Shown: piece after piece, positions 8,243-18,339 of the stretch
How the letters are laid out: the number at the start of each line of letters is the position of its first letter
Numbering within the stretch: the first letter of the stretch is position 1
Assembly: GCF_025319965.1 (NCBI RefSeq)
Contig: NZ_CP012549.1
Span: 744,001 to 808,000 of the forward strand
DNA: 64,000 nt
DNA from: Campylobacter sp. RM16187
Lineage (GTDB): Bacteria; Campylobacterota; Campylobacteria; Campylobacterales; Campylobacteraceae
Direction of reading: 5' to 3'
The notes under the pieces: generated by a model
The model's input: only the letters and a program-made list of their open reading frames with translations
Told to the model about the DNA's origin: nothing
Database searches by the model: none
Position numbers and translations under genes: made by a program

Positions 8243-9007
8243 ATGGTCGCGGATTATAGCAGAATTATTATTAAATTACAAGACTTTTTAGTGAATTATT
8301 TAAAGACAAGTGGCGCAAGTAACTTTTTGGTGGGTGTTAGCGGAGGACTTGATTCCGCTGTGGTTTTGACTCTTTGTGCACTAGCTAAGCCAAAAAATAC
8401 CCATGCCCTGATAATGCCAACTAAATTTTCAAGTAAAAACAATCTAAATGATGCTTTAAATCTTTGCAAAAAGCTTGAAATAAACTATAAAATAATAGAT
8501 ATAGAGCCTATAATTCAGAGTTTTAGAGATCAAATTTCAGAGGATTTATCCAGGATAAGAGCGGGAAATTTGGCGGCGAGAATCCGAATGTGCCTTCTTT
8601 ATGATTATTCCGCCGATCTTAATGCGCTGGTAGTTGGCACTAGTAATAAGAGTGAGAGGATGTTAGGGTATGGCACGATATATGGAGATATCGCGTATGC
8701 GCTTAATCCTATCGGCGGGCTTTTTAAGACCGAGATTTTTGAATTTGCTAGATTTTTAAACATAGATGATAGTATAATAAATAAAGCACCGTCTGCTGAC
8801 TTTTGGGAAAATCAAAGCGACGAAGCTGAGATAGGGTATGATTATAATCAGATTGATATGGTGCTAAAAGAGATATGTTTAAATAAAAATAAAGAAGATT
8901 TGCGTAAAATTTTTGATGAAAAGTTGGTTGACACCGTATTTTCTAGAATGAGGGCAAATGAATTTAAACTTAAGATGCCGCCAATTGCGGATTTGAATAT
9001 TAACTAA
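8243..9007 (+). CDS. nadE: NH3-dependent NAD(+) synthetase
   Basis: NadE adenylates and amidates nicotinic acid adenine dinucleotide to NAD+. The PP-loop SGGLDSA is at residues 33-39. Other family motifs are [14 protein letters not shown] and [17 protein letters not shown]. At 254 residues it is the short ammonia-using form without a glutaminase domain. It heads a unit with the DegT-like gene (10-base gap) and lpxK. The C. jejuni order nadE-lpxK is interrupted here by the DegT gene. Confidence 0.95.
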   Translation: MVADYSRIIIKLQDFLVNYLKTSGASNFLVGVSGGLDSAVVLTLCALAKPKNTHALIMPTKFSSKNNLNDALNLCKKLEINYKIIDIEPIIQSFRDQISEDLSRIRAGNLAARIRMCLLYDYSADLNALVVGTSNKSERMLGYGTIYGDIAYALNPIGGLFKTEIFEFARFLNIDDSIINKAPSADFWENQSDEAEIGYDYNQIDMVLKEICLNKNKEDLRKIFDEKLVDTVFSRMRANEFKLKMPPIADLNIN

Positions 9008-9017
9008 GGAGTCGTGT

Positions 9018-10151
9018 ATGGAGGATATTACTTTTTATAAGCCATCAATAGATGAGCAAGAAATAGAGGCTATCAAAGAGGCTTTTAAAGAGAGCGGTGT
9101 TTCTATAGTTAAAAAGCTTGAAGATAGAATAAAAAATTATTTTAACGTTAAGCATGCTATCGCTACAAATAACTCGGCTGCCGCTCATCATCTCGCCCTT
9201 TGTTCGATGGATTTAAAAAGAGGGGATAAAGTAATATGCTCTGTAAACTCCATACCAAGTGTTGCTCAAGCCATTAGACACTTTGATGCCGAGCCTATAT
9301 TCGTAGATATTAACGAGGATGATTTTAATATAAATCCAAATTCTTTAAGAGAGGTGTTAAAGGTTCATCATCATAAAAAATTAAAAGGAATTTTTGTCAA
9401 TCATGTGGCGGGTCAAGCGTCCGATATGGACGAGATATATAAGATTGCCCAAGAGTATGATGTAAAGGTTTTTGATGATGTAGGAAAAGGGGCAGGGTTA
9501 AGGTATAATGATCAAAAAATAGGCTCTATAGAAAAATCTACAATATCTTGCTTTTGCGTCTATTCTAGGTTGGTAAACCCTATAGGAACGGCCGGATTTT
9601 TATTGACAAACAATGATGATATAGCAAGTCGCGCCAGACTTCTTAGAAATCATGCGATAGTAGATGGTATAGATAAAGATGGAAATTTAGGATATATATA
9701 TGATGTTGTAGATATTGGTGTAAAATATGATATAACGGCGCTTTGCGCAGCATATTCTATGGCTCAGTTTGACAAAAACGATAAATTTATAAAAAGACGT
9801 CAGGAGATAGCAGCCATATATGATAAAGAGCTAGTTGACTGCCCTCATATAAAGACACCTATTAAAAAAAGAGACCATGTTTATGTTCAATATATAATAA
9901 AAGTTGATAAAAATCGCGATAGTTTTGCTAAAGAGATGCTTGAAAACGGCATTCATACAGCATTACACTATGTTCCTATACATCTTTTAAGCTACTATAA
10001 AAATAAATACGCTCTTAAGGTTAATGCTTATCCAAATGCCTTAAAATCTTATCAGCAGATACTTTCTTTACCTATTTATAACGCATTAAAAGATGAAGAG
10101 GTTTATAGGGTTTGCGAGACTATAAAAGAGATAGTTAAGCACCGTGTTTAA
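9018..10151 (+). CDS. DegT/DnrJ/EryC1/StrS aminotransferase-like protein lacking the PLP lysine
   Basis: A 377-residue fold-type I PLP-family protein resembling sugar aminotransferases (DegT family). Family segments include [23 protein letters not shown] (PLP-pyridine Asp near 153) and [11 protein letters not shown]. The segment that normally reads CFSFHPTK, with the Schiff-base lysine, reads CFCVYSRL at 178-185. The lysine position is Leu185, next to Arg184, and no other lysine is close. It may use PLP differently, as lysine-less ColD does with His, or be non-catalytic. Inserted between nadE and lpxK, so an envelope-sugar role is possible. GTG of lpxK overlaps its end. Confidence 0.82.
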   Translation: MEDITFYKPSIDEQEIEAIKEAFKESGVSIVKKLEDRIKNYFNVKHAIATNNSAAAHHLALCSMDLKRGDKVICSVNSIPSVAQAIRHFDAEPIFVDINEDDFNINPNSLREVLKVHHHKKLKGIFVNHVAGQASDMDEIYKIAQEYDVKVFDDVGKGAGLRYNDQKIGSIEKSTISCFCVYSRLVNPIGTAGFLLTNNDDIASRARLLRNHAIVDGIDKDGNLGYIYDVVDIGVKYDITALCAAYSMAQFDKNDKFIKRRQEIAAIYDKELVDCPHIKTPIKKRDHVYVQYIIKVDKNRDSFAKEMLENGIHTALHYVPIHLLSYYKNKYALKVNAYPNALKSYQQILSLPIYNALKDEEVYRVCETIKEIVKHRV

Positions 10152-11055
10152 GAGGTTTGCGCATAGTTTTGCGCAGCGGTATTTTTATAGCCCGAATTTG
10201 CCCTGCAAACTCGTTGCCATACTGCTTTTGGCTATTAGTTTGCTCTACCTTGTCGTTGTTTGGCTCAAATTTAAGCTTGCTTCCAAGAAAGATTTTCATA
10301 TACCGATAATAAGCATCGGAAATTTAACCCTAGGCGGAAGCGGAAAAACTCCTCTTTGTATGGCTATAGCAAACGAATTTGAAGGCGGATTTATCATCCT
10401 TAGAGGATATAAGCGCGCTTCAAAAGGGCTTAAACAAATTTGCATAAACGGTGAAATTTTAACCGACGTTAAAACAAGCGGCGATGAGGCGATGGAGTAT
10501 GCAAAAAGCGTTAGAAACGCAAACGTTATCGTAAGCGAAAATCGCGATGAGGCTATAAATTTAGCTCGAAGTTTAGGAGCTAGATATATCCTGCTTGATG
10601 ACGGCTTTTCTAAATTTCACATAAAAAAATTTGACATTCTCATTAAGCCTTCACATGAGCCGTATTTTGATTTTGTCATACCAAGTGGAGCTTACAGATA
10701 CCCAAAAAGCTTTTATAAATTTGCCAATCACATAGCTTGCGAAGGTGTTGATTTTACTCGCGAGAGTGAAATTTCAAACGAGACAAAAAGGATGGTTTTG
10801 GTTACCGCCATAGCAAATCCTAATAGGCTAAAAGATTTTTTTGATATATGCGTGGGACGCGAGTTTTTTGAAGATCATCACAGCTTTACCAAGGACGAGC
10901 TTCAAGAAATTCTAAAACGCCATAACGCAACCTCGCTTCTGGTAACAAAAAAAGATTTCGTAAAGATCGAAGAGTTTGGTTTGCCGGTCTCTTTAATCAC
11001 CCTTAAAACAACCCTATCGGTCTCTTTCAAAGAGCTTATCAAAGCTAGCCTCTAG
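10144..11055 (+). CDS. lpxK: Tetraacyldisaccharide 4'-kinase LpxK
   Basis: LpxK phosphorylates the 4' position of the lipid A disaccharide precursor at the inner membrane. A membrane anchor spans residues 22-42 ([17 protein letters not shown]). The Walker A loop [12 protein letters not shown] is at 58-69. ILLDDGFS is the Walker B-like segment. At 303 residues it is slightly shorter than enterobacterial LpxK. It starts at GTG overlapping the DegT-like gene by 8 bases. Base composition becomes visibly richer in G+C from this gene on. Confidence 0.93.
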   Translation: MFKRFAHSFAQRYFYSPNLPCKLVAILLLAISLLYLVVVWLKFKLASKKDFHIPIISIGNLTLGGSGKTPLCMAIANEFEGGFIILRGYKRASKGLKQICINGEILTDVKTSGDEAMEYAKSVRNANVIVSENRDEAINLARSLGARYILLDDGFSKFHIKKFDILIKPSHEPYFDFVIPSGAYRYPKSFYKFANHIACEGVDFTRESEISNETKRMVLVTAIANPNRLKDFFDICVGREFFEDHHSFTKDELQEILKRHNATSLLVTKKDFVKIEEFGLPVSLITLKTTLSVSFKELIKASL

Positions 11056-11091
11056 GCAAAATTTGCTATAATCGCCCAAAAAGGATCAAAT

Positions 11092-11934
11092 TTGCAAAGA
11101 AATATCAAAACAGCCGAGATCATCGTATCAGCGCTTCCTTACATACAAAAATTTAGAGATAAAATTTTCGTCATCAAATACGGCGGTGCAGCCCAGATAG
11201 ACGAAAGGCTTAAAAACGACTTCGCGCGCGATATAGCCTTGCTGCATTTGGTAGGCATAAAGGTTGTGATCGTCCACGGCGGAGGCAAGAAGATAAACTC
11301 CATCCTTGAAAAACTTGATATCAAAAGCGAATTTGTAGATGGGTTTAGAGTCACCGATGAAGCTACGATGGAAGTCGTTGAAATGGTGCTAAGCGGGCTT
11401 ATAAACAAAGAGATAACGGCACTTTTAAACAAGCACGGCGCAAAGGCTATAGGCATAAGCGGCAAGGACGCAAATATGCTCAAAGCCGCAAAGACAGATA
11501 GCGGCAAATACGGCTTTGTGGGCGACATCACGGACGTTGATGAGAGCATAGTGCTAAATTTGCTAAAAGAGGGCTTTGTGCCCGTTATCGCACCTATCGC
11601 AACCGATGAGAATGCAAACAGCTACAACATCAATGCCGATCTTTGCGCAAGTGCGATAGCTTGCAAGCTAAAAGCCGAAAAGATAATGTTTTTAACCGAT
11701 ACGGCTGGGATTTTAGACGGCGAAAAAAATCTCATCAGCAAACTTGATGAGGCAAGCATAAACGAGCTAAAAAGCTCAGGCGTCATAAGCGGAGGCATGA
11801 TACCAAAGGTTGATGCAGCGCTTGCATGCGTAAAAAGTGGCGTTAAAAACTCGCACATCATAGACGGCAGATTGCCTCACTCGATACTTCTTGAGCTGTT
11901 TACCGATGATGGAATAGGAACGATGATAAGATGA
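11092..11934 (+). CDS. argB: Acetylglutamate kinase
   Basis: ArgB phosphorylates N-acetylglutamate, step two of arginine synthesis. The 280-residue amino-acid-kinase fold shows FVIKYGGAAQ (residues 26-35), VIVHGGGKKI (60-69) and the C-terminal GGMIPKVDAAL. The N-terminal helix QRNIKTAEIIVSALPYI is the kind found in hexameric, arginine-sensitive forms, hinting at feedback inhibition. It starts at TTG with AAGGATC upstream. The ATG of cutA overlaps its stop. argD, another step of the pathway, is at 51854. Confidence 0.95.
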   Translation: MQRNIKTAEIIVSALPYIQKFRDKIFVIKYGGAAQIDERLKNDFARDIALLHLVGIKVVIVHGGGKKINSILEKLDIKSEFVDGFRVTDEATMEVVEMVLSGLINKEITALLNKHGAKAIGISGKDANMLKAAKTDSGKYGFVGDITDVDESIVLNLLKEGFVPVIAPIATDENANSYNINADLCASAIACKLKAEKIMFLTDTAGILDGEKNLISKLDEASINELKSSGVISGGMIPKVDAALACVKSGVKNSHIIDGRLPHSILLELFTDDGIGTMIR

Positions 11935-12239
11935 AATTTGTGATCACTTCTTGCGACAAAAAAGGCGCAAAAAAACTTTCAAAAAAGCTTATAAAGCGCA
12001 AATTTGCAGCTTGCGTAAGCGTGATAAAGGCTAAAAGCACTTATGTGTGGAACGGCGAAATTTGCTGCGAAAAAGAGATAATTTTACTCATAAAAACAGC
12101 TAAAAAATTTAAAAAGATAAGCAAATTTATAAAACAAAACCATAGCTACCAGCTTCCTGAAATAGCCTGCTTAAAGGCTGATAAGGTGCTTAAAAAATAC
12201 GCAAAATGGGTTATAAAATCAACAAAAGGTAAAAAATGA
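11931..12239 (+). CDS. cutA: CutA1-family divalent cation tolerance protein
   Basis: A 102-residue CutA1-like trimeric protein of disputed function in metal tolerance. Recognisable elements are ACVSVI near 27-32, STYVWNGEI near 37 and the C-terminal helix beginning LPEIACLKAD. It is unusually rich in lysine. Both ends overlap neighbours (ATGA with argB, then thrC), so it is embedded in the lpxK-argB-cutA-thrC-kdsB unit. Confidence 0.85.
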   Translation: MKFVITSCDKKGAKKLSKKLIKRKFAACVSVIKAKSTYVWNGEICCEKEIILLIKTAKKFKKISKFIKQNHSYQLPEIACLKADKVLKKYAKWVIKSTKGKK

Positions 12240-13702
12240 AACTTCATCAAACAAGAGCTAATGAAAATGAAAATTTAAATGCGGTAAATTTTAGCGAGGC
12301 GCTGCTTGCTCCAAGCTCGGCTTACGGCGGACTTTATGCGCCGCTTAGCTTGCCTGAGCTAGGCAAAGATTTTTTTGCTAGTGCGCAAGAGTTAAGCTAC
12401 GAGCAGCTCGCACTTGAGATTATAAAAAAATTTGAATTTGACGTAAGTGATGATGTTTTTAAAAAAGCGCTTAAAAGATATCTGAAATTTGACAAGCCAA
12501 ACGAGCCCGTGCAGATAAGAAAAATCGGTGAAAATTTATACATAAACGAGCTTTATCACGGGCCTACGCGCGCTTTTAAAGATATGGCGCTTCAGCCCTT
12601 TGGAGTGATTTTAAGCGAGCTTGCTAAAAGTAAAGGCGAAAACTACCTCATAATGTGCGCGACAAGCGGTGATACCGGTCCTGCAACTCTTGAAACCTTT
12701 AGCGACGCGCCAAATATCAAAGTGGTGTGTCTCTACCCAAAAGACGGCACAAGCGAGGTTCAACGCCTTCAGATGATAAATGCAGGAGCTAAAAATTTAA
12801 AAGTTCTTGGCATAGAAGGCAACTTTGACGATGCGCAAAGAGCGCTTAAAACGCTTCTAGCTAGCGAGATTTTTAAAAACGCACTAAAAGAGCTTGGAGT
12901 GTCGCTAAGTGCTGCAAATTCAGTAAATTTCGGGCGAATTTTATTTCAGATCATTTACCACATCTATACTTACGTATACCTGCTAAAAACAGGCTCTCTA
13001 AAAGAAAACGAAAGCTTTGATATCATCGTTCCAAGCGGAAATTTCGGCAATGCCTTGGGTGTTTATTACGCTAAAAAAATGGGCGCAAAGATAGAGAAGA
13101 TAAAAATCGTCTCAAACTCAAACAACATCTTAACCGAATTTTTCACAACTGGCATTTACGACTTGCGCGAAAAAGAGCTTATAAAGACGATAAGTCCTGC
13201 TATGGACATCCTTATCTCATCAAACGTTGAAAGGCTACTCTTTGATAAATTTGGCGCAGTTAGAACAAAAGAACTTATGCAAAATTTAGCCCAAAACGGC
13301 TTTTATAAACTAAATGAGAGCGAGCTAGAAGAGATCAAAAAAGAGTTTGAAGCTGATTTTTGTGATGATGAAGAGTGTGAAAAGATCATCAAAGAGCAAG
13401 CAAGCAAAGGCGTCATAATTGATCCTCACACAGCCACTTGCTTTAAGATGAGCTCGAATTTAACTCGTCCAAATGTGATAACCTCTACCGCTCACTGGGT
13501 AAAATTTGCGCCAAGTATGTTTAAAGCGTGTAAAAACGAGGAGTTAAAAGACGAAAGATTAGGGCTTGAAGCCTTGGCAAAAGAGTTTAGCGATATCGTC
13601 CCAGAGTCGATAAAATCGCTATTTAGCTCACAAGCCGTCCACACGGATATCGCAAAACAAGATGAGATAGAGGAAAAAATTCTAAACTGGATAAAAAGAT
13701 GA
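12236..13702 (+). CDS. thrC: Threonine synthase
   Basis: ThrC converts O-phosphohomoserine to threonine with PLP. This is the longer class with the N-terminal segment SSAYGGLYAPLSLP. The PLP lysine is K115 in GPTRAFKDMALQPFG. CATSGDTGPATLE is the phosphate-binding loop and VPSGNFGNALG follows near residue 265. At 488 residues it has normal length. The order thrC-kdsB after lpxK matches C. jejuni. The start overlaps the cutA stop and its stop overlaps the kdsB start. Confidence 0.95.
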   Translation: MKLHQTRANENENLNAVNFSEALLAPSSAYGGLYAPLSLPELGKDFFASAQELSYEQLALEIIKKFEFDVSDDVFKKALKRYLKFDKPNEPVQIRKIGENLYINELYHGPTRAFKDMALQPFGVILSELAKSKGENYLIMCATSGDTGPATLETFSDAPNIKVVCLYPKDGTSEVQRLQMINAGAKNLKVLGIEGNFDDAQRALKTLLASEIFKNALKELGVSLSAANSVNFGRILFQIIYHIYTYVYLLKTGSLKENESFDIIVPSGNFGNALGVYYAKKMGAKIEKIKIVSNSNNILTEFFTTGIYDLREKELIKTISPAMDILISSNVERLLFDKFGAVRTKELMQNLAQNGFYKLNESELEEIKKEFEADFCDDEECEKIIKEQASKGVIIDPHTATCFKMSSNLTRPNVITSTAHWVKFAPSMFKACKNEELKDERLGLEALAKEFSDIVPESIKSLFSSQAVHTDIAKQDEIEEKILNWIKR

Positions 13703-14412
13703 TAGTTATACCCGCTCGCCTTGCTTCAACGAGGTTTCATAACAAAATTTTAGAGCCCATAAACGGCGTGCCGATGTTTATCGCGACTGCAAAAAGAGTG
13801 CAAAATGTAGATGAAATTTTAATCGCAGTTGATGATGAAGAGGTGCTTGAGATAGCTAAAAAGCATGGATTTAAGGCGGTTATGACAAGCAAAGATCATC
13901 AAAGCGGAACAGACCGAATAAATGAAGCGGTTAAAATTTTAAAACTGAGTGAAGATGAAATCATCATAAATGTTCAAGCCGATGAGCCTTTCATAGAGCC
14001 TGAAAATATCGCCAAATTTAAGAAATTTTGCCAGGAAAATAGCCAAAAAGCCTTTATGTTTTCATGCTATAAGAGTGTTGGCGATGAAAATGCCGATGAT
14101 AAAAATTTAGTTAAAGTAGTAACCGATAAAGACGGCTTTGCGCTGTATTTTTCTCGCTCGCGCATACCGTTTAACCGCTCGGAATGCAAAACCTATAAAG
14201 CCCACCTTGGCATCTACGGATACAGTGTAAAAGCGCTTAACGAGTTTTGCAGTTTTGAAGCATCTTTTCTTGAAAATATAGAAAAACTTGAGCAGCTACG
14301 AGCCCTTGAAAACAGCAAAAAGATCGCAATGCTTGAAGTTAAAAGCGATAGCATAGGCATAGACTGCAAAGAGGATCTAAAAAGAGCCTTAGAAAAATTT
14401 TGCGATAAATGA
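13699..14412 (+). CDS. kdsB: 3-deoxy-manno-octulosonate cytidylyltransferase
   Basis: KdsB activates Kdo as CMP-Kdo for the LPS/LOS inner core. The nucleotidyltransferase starts with PARLASTRFHNKIL (residues 5-18). NVQADEPFIEPE near residue 95 carries the Mg2+-binding aspartate. HLGIYGYSVKAL lies near residue 174. The 237-residue length is typical. ATG overlaps the thrC stop (ATGA). Together with lpxK it makes this operon partly devoted to lipid A and core synthesis. Confidence 0.95.
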   Translation: MIVIPARLASTRFHNKILEPINGVPMFIATAKRVQNVDEILIAVDDEEVLEIAKKHGFKAVMTSKDHQSGTDRINEAVKILKLSEDEIIINVQADEPFIEPENIAKFKKFCQENSQKAFMFSCYKSVGDENADDKNLVKVVTDKDGFALYFSRSRIPFNRSECKTYKAHLGIYGYSVKALNEFCSFEASFLENIEKLEQLRALENSKKIAMLEVKSDSIGIDCKEDLKRALEKFCDK

Positions 14413-14479
14413 TCTTGCGTTGATTTAAATTAACGATTTGTGCGATGAAATTTGCTAAATTTACGCCAAAGGAAACAAA

Positions 14480-14833
14480 ATGACGCAAGAAAAATTTATA
14501 GAGCAAGTTAGCACAATGGCAAGGTTTTTGAAGACAAACTGCGAGGACAACCACTCGGGTGCGCCTAAAAAAGATATAAATTTAAGGTTATCTTACAAGG
14601 GAGAGGATCTAAATTTTAACGTCTCTACAACGCTTTGCAAAGAGTGCGAGGAGCTGTTTTACTACTCTCATGAAAGGCTTGGCGAGTGCCCGCACGAGAT
14701 AAAACCAAGCTGCAGAAAATGCCCTCATCCGTGCTACGAAAAAAGCAGATGGAAGCAGATGGCAAAGATAATGAGATATAGCGGCATGAAGCTTGGGCTT
14801 ACGAAACTTAAAAAACTATTTAGATTAGCTTGA
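14480..14833 (+). CDS. YgbA-like (nitrous oxide-stimulated promoter) family protein
   Basis: A 117-residue Cys-rich protein. The family pattern is CKECEELFYYSHERLGECPH, then a short spacer, then CRKCPHPCYEKSRWKQMAKIMRYSGM. Seven cysteines in this segment suggest a metal or Fe-S site. In E. coli the homologue ygbA is induced by nitric oxide and helps recovery from nitrosative stress; the same role here is inference. A ribosome site AAGGAAAC lies 8 bases upstream. No NO-responsive regulator lies next to it. Confidence 0.8.
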   Translation: MTQEKFIEQVSTMARFLKTNCEDNHSGAPKKDINLRLSYKGEDLNFNVSTTLCKECEELFYYSHERLGECPHEIKPSCRKCPHPCYEKSRWKQMAKIMRYSGMKLGLTKLKKLFRLA

Positions 14834-14874
14834 TAACAACATCACGTATCTTAAATTTATGCAAAAGTAGCAAT

Positions 14875-16635
14875 TTAAAATGCAAATTTATCCAAGTGCT
14901 CTATAAATTTCTTGGGCTCATAAAATCCTATAACTCTTGCGCTTTTTAGCTCCTCTTCGCCTTTATAAAATATCAGTGCAGGCGGTCCGATGAGTCCAAA
15001 TTTTTTCATTAGCTCGTTATCTTCACTCGTGCCTTTTGTAACATCGACTCTTAAAAGCGTAAAATTTTCAAGCCTTTTAAGTACTTCTTCGTCTTTGAAC
15101 GTTATCTCATCAAGCTCGTTGCAGCTTACGCACCAAGTAGCGTAAAAATCAATCATCACAGCCTTGCTTGAGCTTTTTATAGCGTTTTCAAGCTCGTTTA
15201 CGTTTGATATGCTGATAAATTTCGCCTCTTTGCCAGCAATGCTACTTGAAATTCCAAAATTTGCCAGCGGATTTAGCAGGGATTTTGCTCCCGCAAAAGA
15301 GCCGATAATGAGTATAAAAGCGTAGATAAAAAGCGTTAAAGAAGCCGCTTTTATCATCTTTTTGGCTGCGCTTGTATTTTCGCTTGTGCTATCAAACGCT
15401 CCGAAAAACACACTCATAAATACAGCCGTAACACCATATAACAAAAACTCCACGCGAGAGCCAAGCACGCGCGCACTAAGCCATATAGCCATAAATATCA
15501 TGATAAAGCCAAAGAGTCTTTTTATATTATCCATCCAAATTCCCGGGCGCGGAAGCAGCTTGCCGGAACTTGCGCCGATGATTAGAAGCGGCACACCCAT
15601 ACCAAGCCCCATGATAAATAGAGCCGATCCGCCAAAGAGCACATTTCCGCTTTGCGCTATGTAAAGTAGCACACCTGCAAGCGGAGCTGCGACACAAGGA
15701 CTTGCGATGAGCGCAGATAAAAATCCCATGATAAAAATTCCGGCGACTCCGTCCTTGCTTTCAGCCTTTTTGTTAAGTAAATTTTGTATTTTTAACGGCA
15801 TTTGAAGCTCGTAAAGTCCAAACATCGATAGGGCAAGAGCTACAAAGACCAAACTAAAGCCGATAAGCACGGCAGGGGTTTGAAGCATGCCGCTAAGCCC
15901 TGCGCCAAAGACGCTTGCGATGACGCCTGCCACCGCGTAAGCTAGCGCCATAGCAAGCACGTATATGAGCGAGAACCAAAATCCGCGTTTCGCGCTTAGT
16001 TTTTCGCCTGATTTGGATACGATGATGCTTGAAAGTATCGGTATCATCGGAAATATGCAAGGAGTAAGCGAAAGTAAAATTCCGTAACCAAAAAACGTAA
16101 TAAGCGAGAGAATGAAGTTTTTGTCGCTTAAATTTTTAGCGATCCCCTCTTGCTCTGAAAGCTCGTTGCCGCTAGATAGGCTCGAAGCCGCCGGCGTATC
16201 GTCATCCTTTGGCACGAGGGCTATTTTGTATCCGCTTAAACCTTTTGATACGTTATAGTTATTTACCTGCGGTTGATAGCAGATACCGTCTTTTGCGCAG
16301 CCTTGATACTCAAGCGTTAAGCTAAAGCTATCGTTTTGATTTATATCTTTAAGCAAATTTATCGGTACAAATAGGCTAAATTTCTCAGGATAGACATCAA
16401 ATGTGCCGTCGTTTGTAAATTTAGGCAAATTTAGCTGATCGTTTAAGAGTTTACCGCCGCTAAGAACCTTTACAGTGTCCTTATATACGTAAATATCTTT
16501 GGCGAGATCAAATCTAAATTCGACATTTTGGTTATCGGTTTTTGCACTCAGTCCAAAAGCTTCAGCTACCGAAAGCGGATCGGCAAAGGCTGAGATGATA
16601 GATAAAAGTATAGAAAAAATCGCTCTTTTAAACAT
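14875..16635 (-). CDS. dsbD: Thiol:disulfide interchange protein DsbD
   Basis: DsbD carries electrons from cytoplasmic thioredoxin across the inner membrane to periplasmic partners. It has a signal peptide (cleavage near A18), an N-terminal nDsbD domain with the Cys pair C113 and C119 (GCAKDGICY), about eight membrane segments containing LTPCIFPMIP and SPCVAAPLAG, and a C-terminal thioredoxin domain with C502-VS-C505 (WCVSC). Full-length at 586 residues, with all three redox pairs present. Divergent from ppk2. Confidence 0.94.
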   Translation of the reverse strand: MFKRAIFSILLSIISAFADPLSVAEAFGLSAKTDNQNVEFRFDLAKDIYVYKDTVKVLSGGKLLNDQLNLPKFTNDGTFDVYPEKFSLFVPINLLKDINQNDSFSLTLEYQGCAKDGICYQPQVNNYNVSKGLSGYKIALVPKDDDTPAASSLSSGNELSEQEGIAKNLSDKNFILSLITFFGYGILLSLTPCIFPMIPILSSIIVSKSGEKLSAKRGFWFSLIYVLAMALAYAVAGVIASVFGAGLSGMLQTPAVLIGFSLVFVALALSMFGLYELQMPLKIQNLLNKKAESKDGVAGIFIMGFLSALIASPCVAAPLAGVLLYIAQSGNVLFGGSALFIMGLGMGVPLLIIGASSGKLLPRPGIWMDNIKRLFGFIMIFMAIWLSARVLGSRVEFLLYGVTAVFMSVFFGAFDSTSENTSAAKKMIKAASLTLFIYAFILIIGSFAGAKSLLNPLANFGISSSIAGKEAKFISISNVNELENAIKSSSKAVMIDFYATWCVSCNELDEITFKDEEVLKRLENFTLLRVDVTKGTSEDNELMKKFGLIGPPALIFYKGEEELKSARVIGFYEPKKFIEHLDKFAF

Positions 16636-16778
16636 AATTGTCCTTAAAAATTTCTGGTCGTATTTTACAAAAATAATATAAAGCCAGTGTTAAATATGCA
16701 GAAATATAGCGTGCTTAATTTAAATTTAAGAATCTAAAAAGTAGCATTTGATATATGAAATTTTTAAAAGGAAGCCTC

Positions 16779-17600
16779 ATGTCAAAACACAAAAAAGAAG
16801 ATAAACATAACCACGATAAATTCGACTACGAACACGAGCTTAGAAAGCTTCAGATCGAGCTTTTGAAATTTCAAAACCATGTAAAAGAGCAGGGCTTAAG
16901 AGTGCTTATCATCGTTGAGGGGCGTGACGCGGCAGGCAAGGGTGGAAGCATAAAGCGCCTAACCGAGCATCTAAACCCGCGCGGATGTCGCATAGTAGCA
17001 CTTGAAAAGCCAAGCGATGTGGAGCGCTCGCAGTGGTATTTCCAAAGATATGTGGCGCACCTTCCAAGTGCCGGAGAGATCGTGATATTTGACCGCTCTT
17101 GGTATAATAGAGCCGGAGTTGAGCCTGTGATGGGATTTTGCACACAAGAAGAGCACAAGGAGTTTTTGCGCGAAGTGCCAAAATTTGAAGAGATGATAAA
17201 AAACTCAGGCATAATTTTCTTTAAATTTTACTTGTCGGTTTCAAAAGAGGAGCAGAAAAAACGCTTCAAAGAGCGCCTTACCGATCCGCTTAAGCAGTTT
17301 AAAATTTCGCCTGTAGACGCTAAAAGCCAAGAGCTTTGGGATCAATACACTATCGCCAAATACTCCATGCTGCTTGCTTCAAACACACCTGCTTGCCCGT
17401 GGACGATAGTTGCGTCTGATAGCAAAAAGCACGCGCGGATAAATATATTTAAGCACATTTTGGCAAATGTCGAATATCCAAAGAAGATAGACGCGAAAAA
17501 TTTTGAATGCGACCCTGATATCGTAAGAAGCGGCGAAGAAGAGATAAGGCTGATGGAGGTAAATTTAAAGAATGAAAATTTATCAAAAATGAATGGCTAA
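16779..17600 (+). CDS. ppk2: Polyphosphate kinase 2
   Basis: PPK2 transfers phosphate between polyphosphate and nucleoside di- or monophosphates. The start at ATG 16779 is set by AAAGGAAG 5 bases upstream; the frame opens 8 codons earlier without a ribosome site. This gives 273 residues. Walker A is GRDAAGKGGSIKRL near residue 50 and Walker B lies in IVIFDRSWYNRAGVEPVMGF. The single-domain, class I-like architecture matches Campylobacter PPK2, which affects stress survival in C. jejuni. Convergent with the following membrane gene. Confidence 0.93.
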   Translation: MSKHKKEDKHNHDKFDYEHELRKLQIELLKFQNHVKEQGLRVLIIVEGRDAAGKGGSIKRLTEHLNPRGCRIVALEKPSDVERSQWYFQRYVAHLPSAGEIVIFDRSWYNRAGVEPVMGFCTQEEHKEFLREVPKFEEMIKNSGIIFFKFYLSVSKEEQKKRFKERLTDPLKQFKISPVDAKSQELWDQYTIAKYSMLLASNTPACPWTIVASDSKKHARINIFKHILANVEYPKKIDAKNFECDPDIVRSGEEEIRLMEVNLKNENLSKMNG

Positions 17601-17610
17601 ACAAGAATAA

Positions 17611-17634
17611 CTTTAGCTTAAATACAAGCTAAAG
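17611..17634. terminator. Hairpin between convergent ppk2 and membrane gene
   Basis: A perfect 9-bp stem CTTTAGCTT / AAGCTAAAG with a 6-base loop. There is no clean T tract on either side, though the minus-strand exit reads TTATTCTT. It overlaps the 3' end of the minus-strand gene. It probably ends both convergent transcripts. Confidence 0.5.
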
Positions 17635-18214
17635 GCTGCTCGCTTTTAATGTTTTCTATCTTAGCCCAAGCACTAATATATATAATTTGAATTATGACAA
17701 GCAGTCCAAATTCTGTATATATTAGTATTTCATTATCTATTTTGGCTAATCTTATATATAATGCAAATATTATATCTATAGTTAGAAGTATTAAATATAA
17801 TTTAAAATCTGAAATTCTAGTGATGTTTGCCAGTTTAAGAGTAGATATAAACCAGGCATAAGCCATGCAGACAGCAGATATCGCTAGAGGAATGGCAAAA
17901 TATAATGAATAAAATTCAGTAGCTATATAAGATATCAAAAAAATAACTGAAAATATAAGGCTTAATTTGTAAAATTTATGAACGCTTACATTTGATATCT
18001 GCTCAAATTTTTTAAGAGCTTTGTATAGATAAATTGCTGACATTATTGACATTGCAGCAGATATAGTCCCATTATCAAAATACATGGGAGCATTGCTTGT
18101 TAAAATTCCGACTCCTAAAAACGAACTACCAAATATACCTTCTTGCTTTGCTTTTTCAAACAACTCTTTAGAGCTATTATTTTTTAATTTTTCGTTGGTC
18201 AAATTTTCTTTCAT
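17618..18214 (-). CDS. Hypothetical integral membrane protein, 198 aa
   Basis: I do not recognise the family. A charged N-terminal stretch of about 28 residues precedes four to six hydrophobic helices (for example SLIFSVIFLISYIATEFYS and LYLILLTIDIIFALYI). There are no conserved catalytic motifs. It is monocistronic, convergent with ppk2, with an AT-rich 125-base spacer (18215-18339) upstream in which I see no clear promoter. Composition is more AT-rich than its neighbours. Confidence 0.65.
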   Translation of the reverse strand: MKENLTNEKLKNNSSKELFEKAKQEGIFGSSFLGVGILTSNAPMYFDNGTISAAMSIMSAIYLYKALKKFEQISNVSVHKFYKLSLIFSVIFLISYIATEFYSLYFAIPLAISAVCMAYAWFISTLKLANITRISDFKLYLILLTIDIIFALYIRLAKIDNEILIYTEFGLLVIIQIIYISAWAKIENIKSEQPLACI

Positions 18215-18339
18215 AACAACTCTTTATTTTTATTTATCTCACTTACTTATTGTAATATAAGATTTATTCATAGTAGTGTTAGTTTTGAGATGATCACAAT
18301 ATTTTATATAAACATACTTTAAATACTTATTAAATTATT

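Noticed and set aside
11139-11549. 136-residue open frame on the minus strand opposite argB
   Set aside because: Antisense shadow of argB; its translation is Ser/Leu/Pro-rich low-complexity with no ribosome site.
16871-17212. Overlapping minus-strand frames opposite ppk2
   Set aside because: Several competing shadows over a clearly conserved kinase; no coherent protein features.
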